64,000 nucleotides of DNA from Synechococcus sp. NOUM97013 (GCF_014279815.1 NZ_CP047941.1:1922001-1986000); one strand, 5' to 3'; numbered from the stretch's first letter, positions 17,785 to 29,297 are shown. Notes: generated from the letters alone by a model not told the origin. Numbers and translations: made by a program.

Positions 17785-18091
17785 TCGTTCCGTTCAAGTG
17801 AGCACTAGTTCTCCACATCCCGGCGCTGGAGTCAAGGCACCGCAAAAAGCCCGTTCTCAGCTCGTCTCAACACAAGACTTCAGACCTTGGAACCATTTCC
17901 AGCCTGAGATTTTCGCCAGGCAAGCCTGAAGAGACAGGCCGAACATCCGTCAACCAACAACTTCTCCACAAAGAGGGTTTTCCACAGAAGTCCATCAAAT
18001 GGACCAAACACGCCGCAAGCCTGTGGAAAACCATGCCAGAGCCGTGGGGAATCCCCGGGGAAAATCAATCAGGAGCGATTGATTAGCCGCC
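17785..18091. other. Non-coding region with a cluster of DnaA-box-like 9-mers
   Basis: About 307 bases without a gene, between DUF2811 (start) and DUF1818 (stop), both on the minus strand. It contains TTTTCCACA at 17978-17986 and, on the minus strand, at 18022-18030. The one-mismatch form TTCTCCACA occurs at 17809-17817 and 17962-17970. TTTTCCACA is the DnaA-box form reported for cyanobacterial origins. The central part (17960-18030) holds three boxes in 70 bases, in both orientations. There is no dnaA or dnaN gene nearby. An origin, a DnaA-regulated promoter or a DnaA-titrating site are all possible. Confidence 0.45.
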
Positions 18092-18472
18092 CTAATCATG
18101 AGTGCTGTCCCACATGGTTCTCATCGCCGCGGCCATCGCCTGAGCGGCGGGCGCCGGCCAACTCACCTCCAGGCCACGGGCACCCGAGGCCCCAGCACTC
18201 AAAATCACCCTCAGTGACCAGGTCGAACGGTCTCCATCCAGACAAGCCCACCACTGCAAACACTCAAGTTCAAGGGTGATCGCCTCATCAGGCATCAGCT
18301 GATCCCGGATAGACCGGTGCTGATCAACAAGCCGTCGAAGGACGGAAGCCAACGCGCAGGCTTCCGACTCGGTTAATTCCAGAGCCCAGGCTTCCCCTCC
18401 GATCAGAATGGGGAAGCCTGAACGCTGCGGATCACGGGCCAACCTCCAGCCCGGCCCCTCCTGCTGGATCAT
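18092..18472 (-). CDS. DUF1818-type protein
   Basis: This 126-residue protein matches the cyanobacterial DUF1818 family: [20 protein letters not shown] (7-26), [20 protein letters not shown] and [20 protein letters not shown], followed by [20 protein letters not shown]. It is soluble, rich in Trp and Leu, with no catalytic motif I can name. The ATG overlaps the rpoZ stop by four bases (ATGA), an arrangement I associate with marine Synechococcus, so the two are translationally coupled. The function is unknown. Confidence 0.85.
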   Translation of the reverse strand: MIQQEGPGWRLARDPQRSGFPILIGGEAWALELTESEACALASVLRRLVDQHRSIRDQLMPDEAITLELECLQWWACLDGDRSTWSLRVILSAGASGARGLEVSWPAPAAQAMAAAMRTMWDSTHD

Positions 18473-18696
18473 CCAGGCAGAAGATCAGGCTGATCTTGCT
18501 CATCGCTGAGTTCGACGATGGCGCGCTGAACGGGCTTCACGCTGGATTCTTCCAACAGCCCGTCGAAGTCGTCGAAGCGACGCTGCTTGGCGCGAAAAGC
18601 AATCCGTACTGTCGTCAGGTAACGGTTGCTGGACTGACGGATCAGACTTTCTCCGCGCTTGGCGAGATCCTGATGATCGACTCCTGCCGTGAGCAT
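18469..18696 (-). CDS. rpoZ: RNA polymerase omega subunit
   Basis: This small subunit wraps the beta' C-terminus and helps RNA polymerase assembly. It has 75 residues from the ATG at 18696 ([15 protein letters not shown]). The conserved helix [20 protein letters not shown] and the [17 protein letters not shown] segment match cyanobacterial omega. The acidic tail [14 protein letters not shown] is typical of marine picocyanobacteria. A TTG two codons upstream is less likely. It is co-transcribed with DUF1818. Confidence 0.93.
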   Translation of the reverse strand: MLTAGVDHQDLAKRGESLIRQSSNRYLTTVRIAFRAKQRRFDDFDGLLEESSVKPVQRAIVELSDEQDQPDLLPG

Positions 18697-18721
18697 GCCC
18701 AAACCTCAGCAATTCCCAATC

Positions 18722-19006
18722 TTAGGAGAAGAGATCGCTGTGGAAAGGAATGCGCATTGGGTAACAGCGTTGAGGCCGTCCCGGCACCCGCAGAATGATT
18801 TGCCGTCCCAGCCCCATCGCGACCAGGGGCCGCCGCAGGTGACTGAGCAGAGCACTCACTTCCTCGAGATGCTGGGCATCGACGCACTCAATGCGAATGG
18901 TGCCCCAGCTTCGAGACATGCGGCAATCCCGCAGCGGTTCCAGCTCCGCTTCGATCTGAGGATCTTCCCGATAAAAGGAAAACACCAGCCGTCTTAACCG
19001 ATCCAT
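18722..19006 (-). CDS. Conserved hypothetical protein (94 aa)
   Basis: I do not recognise a named family. From the ATG at 19006 it encodes 94 residues: RLVFSFYREDPQIEAELEPL, then the basic RDCRMSRSWGTIRIECVD and VSALLSHLRRPLVAMGLGRQ, ending IPFHSDLFS. It looks like one alpha/beta domain with many Arg, possibly nucleic-acid or ribosome related, but this is a guess. The frame is open to 19162 upstream but that region holds the divergent Hsp70-like gene. It lies just upstream of rpoZ (25 bases) and may share its transcript. Confidence 0.7.
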   Translation of the reverse strand: MDRLRRLVFSFYREDPQIEAELEPLRDCRMSRSWGTIRIECVDAQHLEEVSALLSHLRRPLVAMGLGRQIILRVPGRPQRCYPMRIPFHSDLFS

Positions 19007-19102
19007 CGTTGACCCCCGTAGCCTCGACCTATCCCCAACCTGCCCATAGCGGTGGTTCAGCCCCCTGCTGGCGAACAAAACCTTCATCTTTCGGATCCAC
19101 CC

Positions 19103-20689
19103 GTGCGCGTCGGAACCCTGGCGATCGATCTGGGCAGCTCCACCACGGTGGTGGCCTTCCAACGCGCCAACCAGTCGGAAATCGAACTACTTGAGCTGCC
19201 CGCGATCACGCGCGAACCAGGGTCGGTCCCATCCCTGATCTGGGCCGAACATTCCGGTGACGGAGCCGTGCTGGTGGGACGCCAGGTGCTCGAAGGAGGT
19301 CTGAATGAACGCGATGCCCCTCAGTTACATCGCGACTTCAAACGGCAGATCGGTCAGGCCGCAATCGCCGAGACAACAACGCGGCGTCTCAGCCCAGAGC
19401 AGGCCGGTGCGCGCTTGCTTCTGGAGATCTGGAAGCGCATGCCGCCTGAACTCACCATCGAGCGCCTTGTGCTCACCGCTCCTGTGGATCAGGGCTCTGC
19501 CTACTGCGACTGGCTTGTTCAAGCCTGCGCCCCCATGGATGTGGACGAGGTCGCGCTGGTGGATGAGCCCACTGCCGCAGCGCTGGGTGCAGGCCTTGCG
19601 GCGGGATCCAGGCTGCTGGTCGTGGATCTGGGAGGGGGCACCCTCGACCTGTCATTGGTGGCTCTCGAGGGAGGAGAAGGCCGGGCAGCTCCCTTAGCTC
19701 AGCTTCTGCGCTTCCGCGGAAAAGATCTGAAGGACAGCCGTCAGACCCTGCGTCAGGCGAGAGTGCTGGGCAAAGCAGGGATCAATCTCGGCGGTCGGGA
19801 TTTCGACCGCTGGATTCTCGACGCCTTACAACCGGCTGGACTGCCTGCGGAGGGCGATGGACTGATGGCGCTGCTCAATGCAGCGGAACGTCTGAAGTGC
19901 CGCCTGAGCGAGAGCGCTCTCTCCGAGCGTGAAACGATCACCGAGCTAGCGAGCAGCAGGGATCTGGACCGCCCGGCGTCGCTGAGCATGAACCGACAGA
20001 CCTTCAGTCAGCTGCTCAGCGATCGGGGATTATTCACCGCGCTCGAAGGGCTGCTGGAGCAGACCCTGAAGGATGCCGAACTCCAGGGCTGCCGCAGTGA
20101 GGATCTCGATGCGGTGGTGCTGGTGGGCGGTGGCGCCCACCTGCCCCAGCTGAGGGCGTGGCTGGAGCAGACCCTGATCTCCACACCGATGCTCACCCCT
20201 CCACCCATGGCAGCCGTGGCCCAGGGGGCCTTAAGCCTCACGCCCGGGGTGCGCATGCAGGACCTGCTCCAGAAGGGGATTTCCTTGCGCTGCTGGAATC
20301 GACGCAGCCATGCTCATCACTGGCACCCCCTGTTTCTGCGTGGCCAGCCTTGGCCTTCCAGCCAGCCACTGGAGCTCGTTCTGAGCGCCAGCAGCCCCGA
20401 CCAGAGCAGTGTGGAACTGGTGCTGGGCGAAGCACAACCCCAAATGCGCCACGAGGTGGTGATGGTTGACGGTCTGCCGCGAGTGCTGGAAACCAGCGAC
20501 AGCTGGACCGACGTCATCCGCCGTGATGGCATCACCTGTGAGCTGCCACTGGTGCCTGCGGGGCAACCGGGTGAAGACTGCCTGAAGCTGCGTTTTCACC
20601 TGAGCGACAAAGCCGAGCTGATCCTGGAGGGAGACGATCTGCGCACTGGGGCGCCATTGGAGCGCCAGGTTCTCGGCACCGTGCGGTGA
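19103..20689 (+). CDS. Hsp70-family (DnaK-like) ATPase, divergent
   Basis: This 528-residue protein has the actin-fold ATPase of Hsp70. Phosphate 1 is TLAIDLGSSTTVVAFQ (4-19), the adenosine region has LVDEPTAAALGAGLAAG, phosphate 2 is LVVDLGGGTLDLSLVAL, and VVLVGGGAHLPQLRAWLEQT carries the adenosine motif. The part after about residue 385 is shorter and unlike the DnaK substrate-binding domain (no GIPPAPRG-type motif, no helical lid), so it is not the housekeeping DnaK. Client and partner proteins are unknown. GTG 19103 is chosen since it gives the usual RVGTLAIDLG beginning. A membrane-anchored protein is encoded 46 bases downstream and may be its partner. Confidence 0.85.
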   Translation: MRVGTLAIDLGSSTTVVAFQRANQSEIELLELPAITREPGSVPSLIWAEHSGDGAVLVGRQVLEGGLNERDAPQLHRDFKRQIGQAAIAETTTRRLSPEQAGARLLLEIWKRMPPELTIERLVLTAPVDQGSAYCDWLVQACAPMDVDEVALVDEPTAAALGAGLAAGSRLLVVDLGGGTLDLSLVALEGGEGRAAPLAQLLRFRGKDLKDSRQTLRQARVLGKAGINLGGRDFDRWILDALQPAGLPAEGDGLMALLNAAERLKCRLSESALSERETITELASSRDLDRPASLSMNRQTFSQLLSDRGLFTALEGLLEQTLKDAELQGCRSEDLDAVVLVGGGAHLPQLRAWLEQTLISTPMLTPPPMAAVAQGALSLTPGVRMQDLLQKGISLRCWNRRSHAHHWHPLFLRGQPWPSSQPLELVLSASSPDQSSVELVLGEAQPQMRHEVVMVDGLPRVLETSDSWTDVIRRDGITCELPLVPAGQPGEDCLKLRFHLSDKAELILEGDDLRTGAPLERQVLGTVR

Positions 20690-20735
20690 GCGGGCCGTCC
20701 ACAGAAACGTGTGCGCTCACAGAGTCATCCATAGA

Positions 20736-21605
20736 AAGGTGACTGTTTGCCATTCAGCCTTGGCGCTTCGACGCCATCTGCCACGTTTCTGGTTAATCGC
20801 CACATTGAGTGGTGTGGCAGGTCTGTGCGGAGTTGCGTACTGGTGGGAGCAGCAGCTGCCGGCTCGCCTGCGAGACGCAGCCTCAAGTGGTGATTTCGAA
20901 GCTTGTCTGCGCTACGGAGAACAGTTGGCAGCCTTGCGCTGGCTCGCGCAGGATGCACCGACGGAACAGGCCGTGTGTCGACGCCGCCAGGCGGAACTGG
21001 CCTGGGAAGCTGGCGACGCCGACAAGGCACTGCAACTTCAGTCGCAGTTGGTGATTTCAGAGGTTGGCTCGGAAACACAACGCCAAGGGGATCGCGAGCG
21101 CTTGAGCCGCTGGCGCAAGCAATTGCAGGATCGTGCCTTGGAACAGTTTCGTGCCGGCGATTTGGACGCAGCGCTAGCCACGCTCCAGCCGCTCGAACTC
21201 AAAGGCCAGCGACCCGGCAGCCAGCTGAGTGACAGCCTTCGCGAAACCTGGAACCGCAATCGCGTTGACCACGAACGCCTGAAGAGCAAGGTGAAGCGGC
21301 AGCAGTGGTGGGAAGCACTCAGCGTGCTCAATCAGCTTGATCATCCCTGGTGGCAGACCCATGCGCTGCCCCTGCGGCAAGAGGTGGAGCAGGCGATTCA
21401 GAGTCTCCGGGACCAGCAGGAACACCACAGCCATGGAACCCTCCCTGCCCATACCGTCGACGCAGAGCGCCTGAATGGAGCTGTCGAAGATCGTCTGGCC
21501 AGTGGCATGGATCCCTGGAGTGCATTCGTTGCAGGTTGCTCAGATCTGGGCGGGGTTCTGGTGGAAGAAGGTCCCGAGAGCCTCTGCAAGGCGAAGCAGC
21601 CATGA
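20736..21605 (+). CDS. Hypothetical protein with N-terminal membrane anchor (289 aa)
   Basis: I do not recognise this protein. A basic start (ALRRHLPRF) precedes one membrane segment, WLIATLSGVAGLCGVAYWW. The rest looks like a soluble all-helical domain with repeated patterns such as AASSGDFEACLRYGEQLAAL, WEAGDADKALQLQSQL and FRAGDLDAALATLQPLEL, reminiscent of TPR-like helical pairs. A final segment AFVAGCSDLGGVLVEEG is less charged. The GTG at 20736 is chosen; an ATG at 20709 in the same frame is possible. It directly follows the Hsp70-like gene, so a membrane-tethered co-factor for that ATPase is a reasonable inference. Confidence 0.65.
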   Translation, partial: KVTVCHSALALRRHLPRFWLIATLSGVAGLCGVAYWWEQQLPARLRDAASSGDFEACLRYGEQLAALRWLAQDAPTEQAVCRRRQAELAWEAGDADKALQLQSQLVISEVGSETQRQGDRERLSRWRKQLQDRALEQFRAGDLDAALATLQPLELKGQRPGSQLSDSLRETWNRNRVDHERLKSKVKRQQWWEALSVLNQLDHPWWQTHALPLRQEVEQAIQSLRDQQEHHSHGTLPAHTVDAERLNGAVEDRLASGMDPWSAFVAGCSDLGGVLVEEGPESLCKAKQP

Positions 21606-21610
21606 GCGTG

Positions 21611-21670
21611 CAGCCATAACCACCTGCGAACCAGCCATCTGCGAAGCAGCCATCTGCGAAGCAGCCGTGA
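21611..21670. repeat. Short tandem repeat, 15-base unit
   Basis: Two perfect copies of CAGCCATCTGCGAAG (21632-21646, 21647-21661) are flanked by a degenerate longer copy (21611-21631) and a partial one (from 21662). The array lies in the gap between the membrane-anchored protein and ftrV, and is too short and spacer-free for CRISPR. Confidence 0.8.
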
Positions 21671-21700
21671 CAGGATGAGCCCCATTGGGATCAATCGCGC

Positions 21701-21922
21701 ATGCAGCCGGGTGACAAGGTCGTGGTGACCTCATCAGTGATCGTCTACAACCACCCTCAGCATCGAGGCGAAGCCTTCGATATGAAAGGAAGCGAAGGCG
21801 ACGTAGTCAACGTGCTCTCGGAATGGAAAGGGCGTCCGATCAGTCCGACGCTTCCGGTGATCGTGGCCTTCGGTCGCTACAAGGCCCACTTCCGCGACGA
21901 CGAACTTCAGTCCGCCTCCTGA
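21701..21922 (+). CDS. ftrV: Ferredoxin-thioredoxin reductase, variable chain
   Basis: This is the small subunit of the heterodimer that passes electrons from ferredoxin to thioredoxin, linking light to redox control of carbon metabolism. It has 73 residues, the normal length. It shows the family's SH3-like beta-barrel start MQPGDKVVVTSSVIVYNHPQ and the later DMKGSEGDVVNVLSEWKGRP, PTLPVIVAFGRYKAHFRDDE. The ATG is preceded by CGCGC rather than a strong ribosome site. The catalytic [4Fe-4S] subunit gene is not in the window. Its last 16 bases overlap the 3' end of pyrR on the other strand. Confidence 0.93.
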   Translation: MQPGDKVVVTSSVIVYNHPQHRGEAFDMKGSEGDVVNVLSEWKGRPISPTLPVIVAFGRYKAHFRDDELQSAS

Positions 21923-22467
21923 AGGCTGCGGAGGAAGACGCCTTCCTCCCCATCCACATCCAGCAAACGCAGCTCGATCGTTTCTGTGCGCCGTGTGGGC
22001 ACCGCCCTTCCGCAGAAGTCAGGCTGAATCGGCAGTTCGCGATGGCCACGATCGACCATCACGAGCAATAAAACCCTTCGGGGCCGCCCCCAGGCCTGAA
22101 TCGCCTCAAGGGCGGCACGAATCGTGCGCCCGGTGAAAATCACATCGTCAACCAGCAGAACGTCACGTCCTTCGACGCTGACGGGAAGGTCGGTGGCCTG
22201 CACGGGACGCATCGCCACCCGCTCCAGATCGTCGCGGTGAAAGGTGGGATCCAGGCTTCCCTGTGCCACCGGATGACCGGTTTGCTCTTCGAGACAACGG
22301 GCGAGCACTGCGGAGAGCTGAACTCCGCGAGTGGGAATCCCCAGCAGCACAAGTTGGTCAACGCCGCCAACGCATTCGAGCACCTGTGAAGCCAGCCTGG
22401 ACAGGGTTCTCCTGACGTCATCAGCGGAAAGAATCTCGATTCGCTCACCATTCCCGGGGAACACCAT
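21907..22467 (-). CDS. pyrR: PyrR bifunctional regulator / uracil phosphoribosyltransferase
   Basis: This belongs to the PyrR family: uracil phosphoribosyltransferase activity and, in Gram-positives, UMP-dependent RNA-binding attenuation of pyr operons. It has 186 residues from the ATG at 22467 (MVFPGNGERIEILSADDVRR). The PRPP-binding loop is VLLVDDVIFTGRTIRAALEA (103-122). LLGIPTRGVQLSAVLARCLE and SLDPTFHRDDLER also fit the family. Whether RNA-binding regulation operates in cyanobacteria is not known, and no pyr gene or PyrR-binding leader is visible nearby. The frame upstream to 22515 is less likely. Confidence 0.9.
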   Translation of the reverse strand: MVFPGNGERIEILSADDVRRTLSRLASQVLECVGGVDQLVLLGIPTRGVQLSAVLARCLEEQTGHPVAQGSLDPTFHRDDLERVAMRPVQATDLPVSVEGRDVLLVDDVIFTGRTIRAALEAIQAWGRPRRVLLLVMVDRGHRELPIQPDFCGRAVPTRRTETIELRLLDVDGEEGVFLRSLQEAD

Positions 22468-22578
22468 GACCGAAGCGATGGAAGGCAGGACTTTATGCCG
22501 TTTTTCCGCCTGCAAATGCGCAAAAGCTGACGGTTCCGCGCTTAACCATTCCCTGAGAGAGGGATCCGGAGGTAACTT

Positions 22579-22620
22579 GTGAATCTGGAGAAGACCTTAA
22601 GAACGGATAGAGCGTTTTGA
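22579..22620 (+). CDS. Possible 13-codon leader peptide coupled to gpmI
   Basis: A GTG at 22579 preceded by GGAGG (seven-base spacing) opens a 13-codon frame ([13 protein letters not shown]) whose TGA (22618-22620) overlaps the TTG start of gpmI (22617) as TTGA. The ribosome site is better placed for this mini-ORF than for gpmI itself, so re-initiation on gpmI is plausible. No stem-loop or codon run that suggests attenuation is obvious. It could be chance. Confidence 0.3.
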   Translation: MNLEKTLRTDRAF

Positions 22621-24248
22621 CCGTTGCTGAAAGTGATACGCGAAATCCATTCAAAGAACGGGCTGTAGCACCGGTGGTGCTGGCAATCCTTGATGGATGG
22701 GGCGAACGCACTGACACCGAACACAACGCGATCCGGTCAGCCGAAACCCCTGTGATGGATGCACTGCGGCATGCATATCCCCAGACGTTGATTCAGGCCA
22801 GTGGTTCCCATGTGGGCTTGCCCGATGGCCAGATGGGTAACTCCGAAGTCGGCCACCTCACCATTGGCGCCGGACGGATCATTCGCCAGGAATTGGTTCG
22901 AATCGGCGATACGGTCCGCGACAAGCAGCTGGGCGCCGTCCCCAGCCTTCAGGCCCTGGCCGATCGACTTCGGACGAAGGGTGGAACCCTTCATCTGCTC
23001 GGACTCTGCTCCGACGGCGGCGTTCACAGCCATGTGGATCACCTCTGCGGATTGCTCCAGTGGGCCGCTGAACAGGGACTGAACGATGTCGCCATCCATG
23101 TGGTCACCGATGGACGCGACACGCCCACCCAGAGCGGACCCACTTACCTGAACCAGATCGAGAACGCCATCACCTCGAGTGGCGTCGGCCAAATCGTGAG
23201 CATGTGCGGCCGCTACTGGGCCATGGACCGAGATCAGCGCTGGGAGCGCACGGAAAAGGCCTATGACTTGCTGACCAACCCCGTCTTGCCGGTGAGTCCG
23301 CTCGCGGCCACTGAGGCCCTTAAGGCGAGCTACGCGAGCGACATCACCGATGAGTTCGTGGAACCCATCCGGCTCGCCGACAGCCACCTCAAAGACGGCG
23401 ACGCGCTGCTGATGTTCAACTTCAGACCGGATCGAGCGCGCCAGATCGTGCAGTGTCTGGTTCGCGAGAGCTTCGATGGGTTTGAGCGGCCCCAACAGCC
23501 CCAACTCGATGTGGTGACCTTCACCCAATACGAAGCGAGTCTGCCGGTTGAGGTCGCCTTCCCACCCGAATCGCTTGATGACCTGCTGGGACAAGTGGTG
23601 TCAGCACAAGGTCTACGTCAGTACCGAACAGCCGAAACCGAAAAGTACCCCCACGTCACTTACTTCATGAACGGCGGGGTGGAGCAACCTCTTGAAGGAG
23701 AAGATCGCCATCTTGTGCCCTCGCCTCGCGTGGCGACCTACGACCAAGCTCCTGCGATGGCTGCGGACACATTGACCGACAGCTGCATCGAAGCCATTCA
23801 GAAAGGCGTGTATTCGCTGGTGGTGATCAACTATGCGAATCCAGACATGGTGGGGCATACCGGCGTGATGGAAGCCGCTACCGAGGCCATCCAAACGGTG
23901 GATCGATGCATCGGCAGGCTCCTGGATGCCGTCGGCCGCATGGGAGGAACGCTGATGATCACCGCCGATCACGGCAACGCCGAGCGGATGCAAGGTGACG
24001 ATGGCCAGGCCTGGACGGCGCACACCACCAACCCCGTGCCGTTGATCCTCGTGGAGGGAGAACGCCGCAAAGTGCCGGGCATGGGCAATGCCATCCGCCT
24101 CAGAGAGAATGGCGGCCTTGCGGATATCGCCCCGACCCTGCTTCAGCTCCTGGATCTCGACAAACCTGCCGCGATGACCGGAAGCACTCTGATCGAACCG
24201 ATCGAGACCGCTGTGCCAGCAACGGCTCGCCTTCCCCAGCCAGCCTGA
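22617..24248 (+). CDS. gpmI: 2,3-bisphosphoglycerate-independent phosphoglycerate mutase
   Basis: This Mn-dependent enzyme interconverts 3- and 2-phosphoglycerate in lower glycolysis. It is 543 residues long with the alkaline-phosphatase fold. It shows [11 protein letters not shown] (metal Asp26), the phosphoserine site [18 protein letters not shown] (Ser76), [51 protein letters not shown] and the metal-binding [13 protein letters not shown] and ITADHGNAE motifs. The TTG start gives the length and beginning usual for marine Synechococcus; it overlaps the stop of a possible leader ORF. secG follows 24 bases later. Confidence 0.95.
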   Translation: MTVAESDTRNPFKERAVAPVVLAILDGWGERTDTEHNAIRSAETPVMDALRHAYPQTLIQASGSHVGLPDGQMGNSEVGHLTIGAGRIIRQELVRIGDTVRDKQLGAVPSLQALADRLRTKGGTLHLLGLCSDGGVHSHVDHLCGLLQWAAEQGLNDVAIHVVTDGRDTPTQSGPTYLNQIENAITSSGVGQIVSMCGRYWAMDRDQRWERTEKAYDLLTNPVLPVSPLAATEALKASYASDITDEFVEPIRLADSHLKDGDALLMFNFRPDRARQIVQCLVRESFDGFERPQQPQLDVVTFTQYEASLPVEVAFPPESLDDLLGQVVSAQGLRQYRTAETEKYPHVTYFMNGGVEQPLEGEDRHLVPSPRVATYDQAPAMAADTLTDSCIEAIQKGVYSLVVINYANPDMVGHTGVMEAATEAIQTVDRCIGRLLDAVGRMGGTLMITADHGNAERMQGDDGQAWTAHTTNPVPLILVEGERRKVPGMGNAIRLRENGGLADIAPTLLQLLDLDKPAAMTGSTLIEPIETAVPATARLPQPA

Positions 24249-24272
24249 ACCACCTGCCCATAAGATCAGGTC

Positions 24273-24503
24273 ATGATTACAACCGTCCTCTCCTGGGTCT
24301 GGATCGGCAGCGGCCTGCTGCTGATCCTGTTTGTGCTCCTTCACAGTCCGAAGGGGGATGGCATGGGAGGCCTTGCCGCAAGTGGCAGTTCGTCGTTCAC
24401 CAGCGCCAGCAGTGCTGAGGCGACGCTGAACCGCTTCACCTGGACCACACTGGCCATCTTCCTATCGCTCGCGGTGATCCTGAGCGCCGGCTGGCTGAGC
24501 TGA
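24273..24503 (+). CDS. secG: Preprotein translocase subunit SecG
   Basis: This small inner-membrane subunit assists SecYE-mediated export. It has 76 residues with two membrane helices: VLSWVWIGSGLLLILFVLLH (residues 5-24) and FTWTTLAIFLSLAVILSAGW near the end. They are joined by the glycine- and serine-rich cytoplasmic loop SPKGDGMGGLAASGSSSFTS typical of SecG. The stop codon is the first base triplet of a 10-base tandem repeat that fills the downstream region. It probably shares the gpmI transcript. Confidence 0.93.
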   Translation: MITTVLSWVWIGSGLLLILFVLLHSPKGDGMGGLAASGSSSFTSASSAEATLNRFTWTTLAIFLSLAVILSAGWLS

Positions 24504-24540
24504 ACTGAGCTGAACTGAGCTGGGCTGAGCTGGGCTGAGC
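24491..24540. repeat. 10-base tandem repeat overlapping the secG stop
   Basis: Four consecutive 10-base units (two TGAACTGAGC, then two TGGGCTGAGC, 24501-24540) are preceded by a degenerate one (CTGGCTGAGC). The first full unit supplies the secG TGA. Repeat-number change would alter only sequence downstream of the stop. Confidence 0.85.
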
Positions 24541-24606
24541 GCGACAGACACGCCGAACCCAGAGCCGTAGAGGGGGCTGAATCAGTTACAACCCCCGTTG
24601 AATGCA

Positions 24607-24969
24607 TCAAAGATCGGCTTCGGTGGAAGGCCGGTTGCGCACCTTGTCCATACCTGCTTCAGCCAGGCGCTGAGAGCGATTGATTGCTTTGACAATCATG
24701 AACAACGCCCAGCCCACCAGGACGGAGTTCAAGAGCACATTCAGGGCATGGCCAATCAGAAGCTCCCCGCCGCCGAAAGGGATTCCCCAGGTCTCCCAAC
24801 CACCGCGACGGATCAAGGGGTTAAGCAGGGGCATGAGCAGATCCTTGGTGAGCGCATCGACGATCTGCTGAAACTGGCTGCCAACCACCACCGCGATGGC
24901 CAGATTCAACGCGTTGCCCTTCTGGAAGAAGAATTCCGTGAATTCGCGAAGCCAGCGACGGAAAAACAT
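24607..24969 (-). CDS. mscL: Large-conductance mechanosensitive channel
   Basis: This inner-membrane pentameric channel opens on membrane stretch to release solutes during hypo-osmotic shock. It has 120 residues. The N-terminal helix and TM1 read FFQKGNALNLAIAVVVGSQF, and QQIVDALTKDLLMPLLNPLI leads to the periplasmic loop. TM2 is LLNSVLVGWALFMIVKAINR. The C-terminal bundle is short. The ATG at 24969 is unambiguous. It sits between secG (convergent) and the groEL terminator and appears to be transcribed alone. Confidence 0.9.
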   Translation of the reverse strand: MFFRRWLREFTEFFFQKGNALNLAIAVVVGSQFQQIVDALTKDLLMPLLNPLIRRGGWETWGIPFGGGELLIGHALNVLLNSVLVGWALFMIVKAINRSQRLAEAGMDKVRNRPSTEADL

Positions 24970-25010
24970 GGGAGGCCTGGAAAAGGACCTTCCATTGCAC
25001 CACAGGCATA

Positions 25011-25035
25011 AAAAAAGCCCCCGCTTGCACGGGAG
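25011..25035 (-). terminator. Rho-independent terminator after groEL
   Basis: Read on the minus strand, AGCTCCCG and CGGGGGCT pair around the loop TGCAAG (one wobble pair) and are followed by seven Ts. It lies about 45 bases beyond the groEL stop. Confidence 0.75.
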
Positions 25036-25077
25036 CTGAACTGACCGCCAAAACCTTGGCGGCCATAGGAGTTGGGA

Positions 25078-26757
<1,680 letters not shown>

Positions 26758-26783
26758 TCAAGGAACGGGCAGACGCAAATCGA

Positions 26784-28777
<1,994 letters not shown>

Positions 28778-28783
28778 TCATCT

Positions 28784-28807
28784 GGGGAGCATGAAGTCAT
28801 GCTCCCC
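28784..28807 (+). other. Intercistronic hairpin between atpD and atpC
   Basis: GGGGAGCATGA pairs with TCATGCTCCCC, essentially perfect with a tiny loop, starting six bases after the atpD stop and ending 47 bases before atpC. Only a weak T-rich stretch (GTTGTTTC) follows. It could be a partial terminator or an mRNA-stabilising element that makes less epsilon than beta. Confidence 0.7.
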
Positions 28808-28854
28808 GTTGTTTCACTCAGCGCCACCGCTCCTCCACCAAGCTCTCCTTACCC

Positions 28855-29265
28855 ATGTCCCTCACCCTCCGCGTGCTGGCACCCAACCAGAGCGTGTTCG
28901 ACGGCCCTGCCGATGAGGTGATCCTGCCCAGCACCACCGGCCAGCTCGGCATCCTTCCCGGTCACGTCTCCCTTCTGGCAGCGCTTGACGTGGGTGTGCT
29001 GCGCGTCCGCGATCAAGGCACCTGGCAATCCATTGCCTTGATGGGCGGATTTGCTGAAGTTGAAGCTGACGATGTCACCATCCTGGTGAACTCAGCTGAG
29101 CTGGGCACATCCATCGACAGCAGCACTGCAGACAGTGAGCTCCAAGCCGCGCGCAGTGCTGTGAGCAAGATGGAAGGTCAACCTGCTTCTGCAGAGAAAG
29201 TCAAAGCTCAACAGAGTCTCGATCGCGCCCGTGCTCGCGCCCAGGCCGCCAAGAATCAAGACTGA
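28855..29265 (+). CDS. atpC: ATP synthase F1 subunit epsilon
   Basis: This central-stalk subunit inhibits ATP hydrolysis in the dark and couples rotation. It has 136 residues. The N-terminal beta-sandwich shows LTLRVLAPNQSVFDGPADEV, ILPSTTGQLGILPGHVSLLA and the VLRVRDQGTWQSIALMGGFA segment. The C-terminal helical part has LQAARSAVSKMEGQPASAEK and ends in an Arg/Ala-rich stretch. The ATG at 28855 is clear. It is the last gene of the atpD-atpC operon; a strong terminator follows. Confidence 0.95.
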   Translation: MSLTLRVLAPNQSVFDGPADEVILPSTTGQLGILPGHVSLLAALDVGVLRVRDQGTWQSIALMGGFAEVEADDVTILVNSAELGTSIDSSTADSELQAARSAVSKMEGQPASAEKVKAQQSLDRARARAQAAKNQD

Positions 29266-29297
29266 ATCATTGGATTGGAAACAACCCTTGGTTCACT

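Noticed and set aside
21611-21670. Tandem repeats considered as a CRISPR array
   Set aside because: Units are 15 bases and directly adjacent, without spacers or cas genes.
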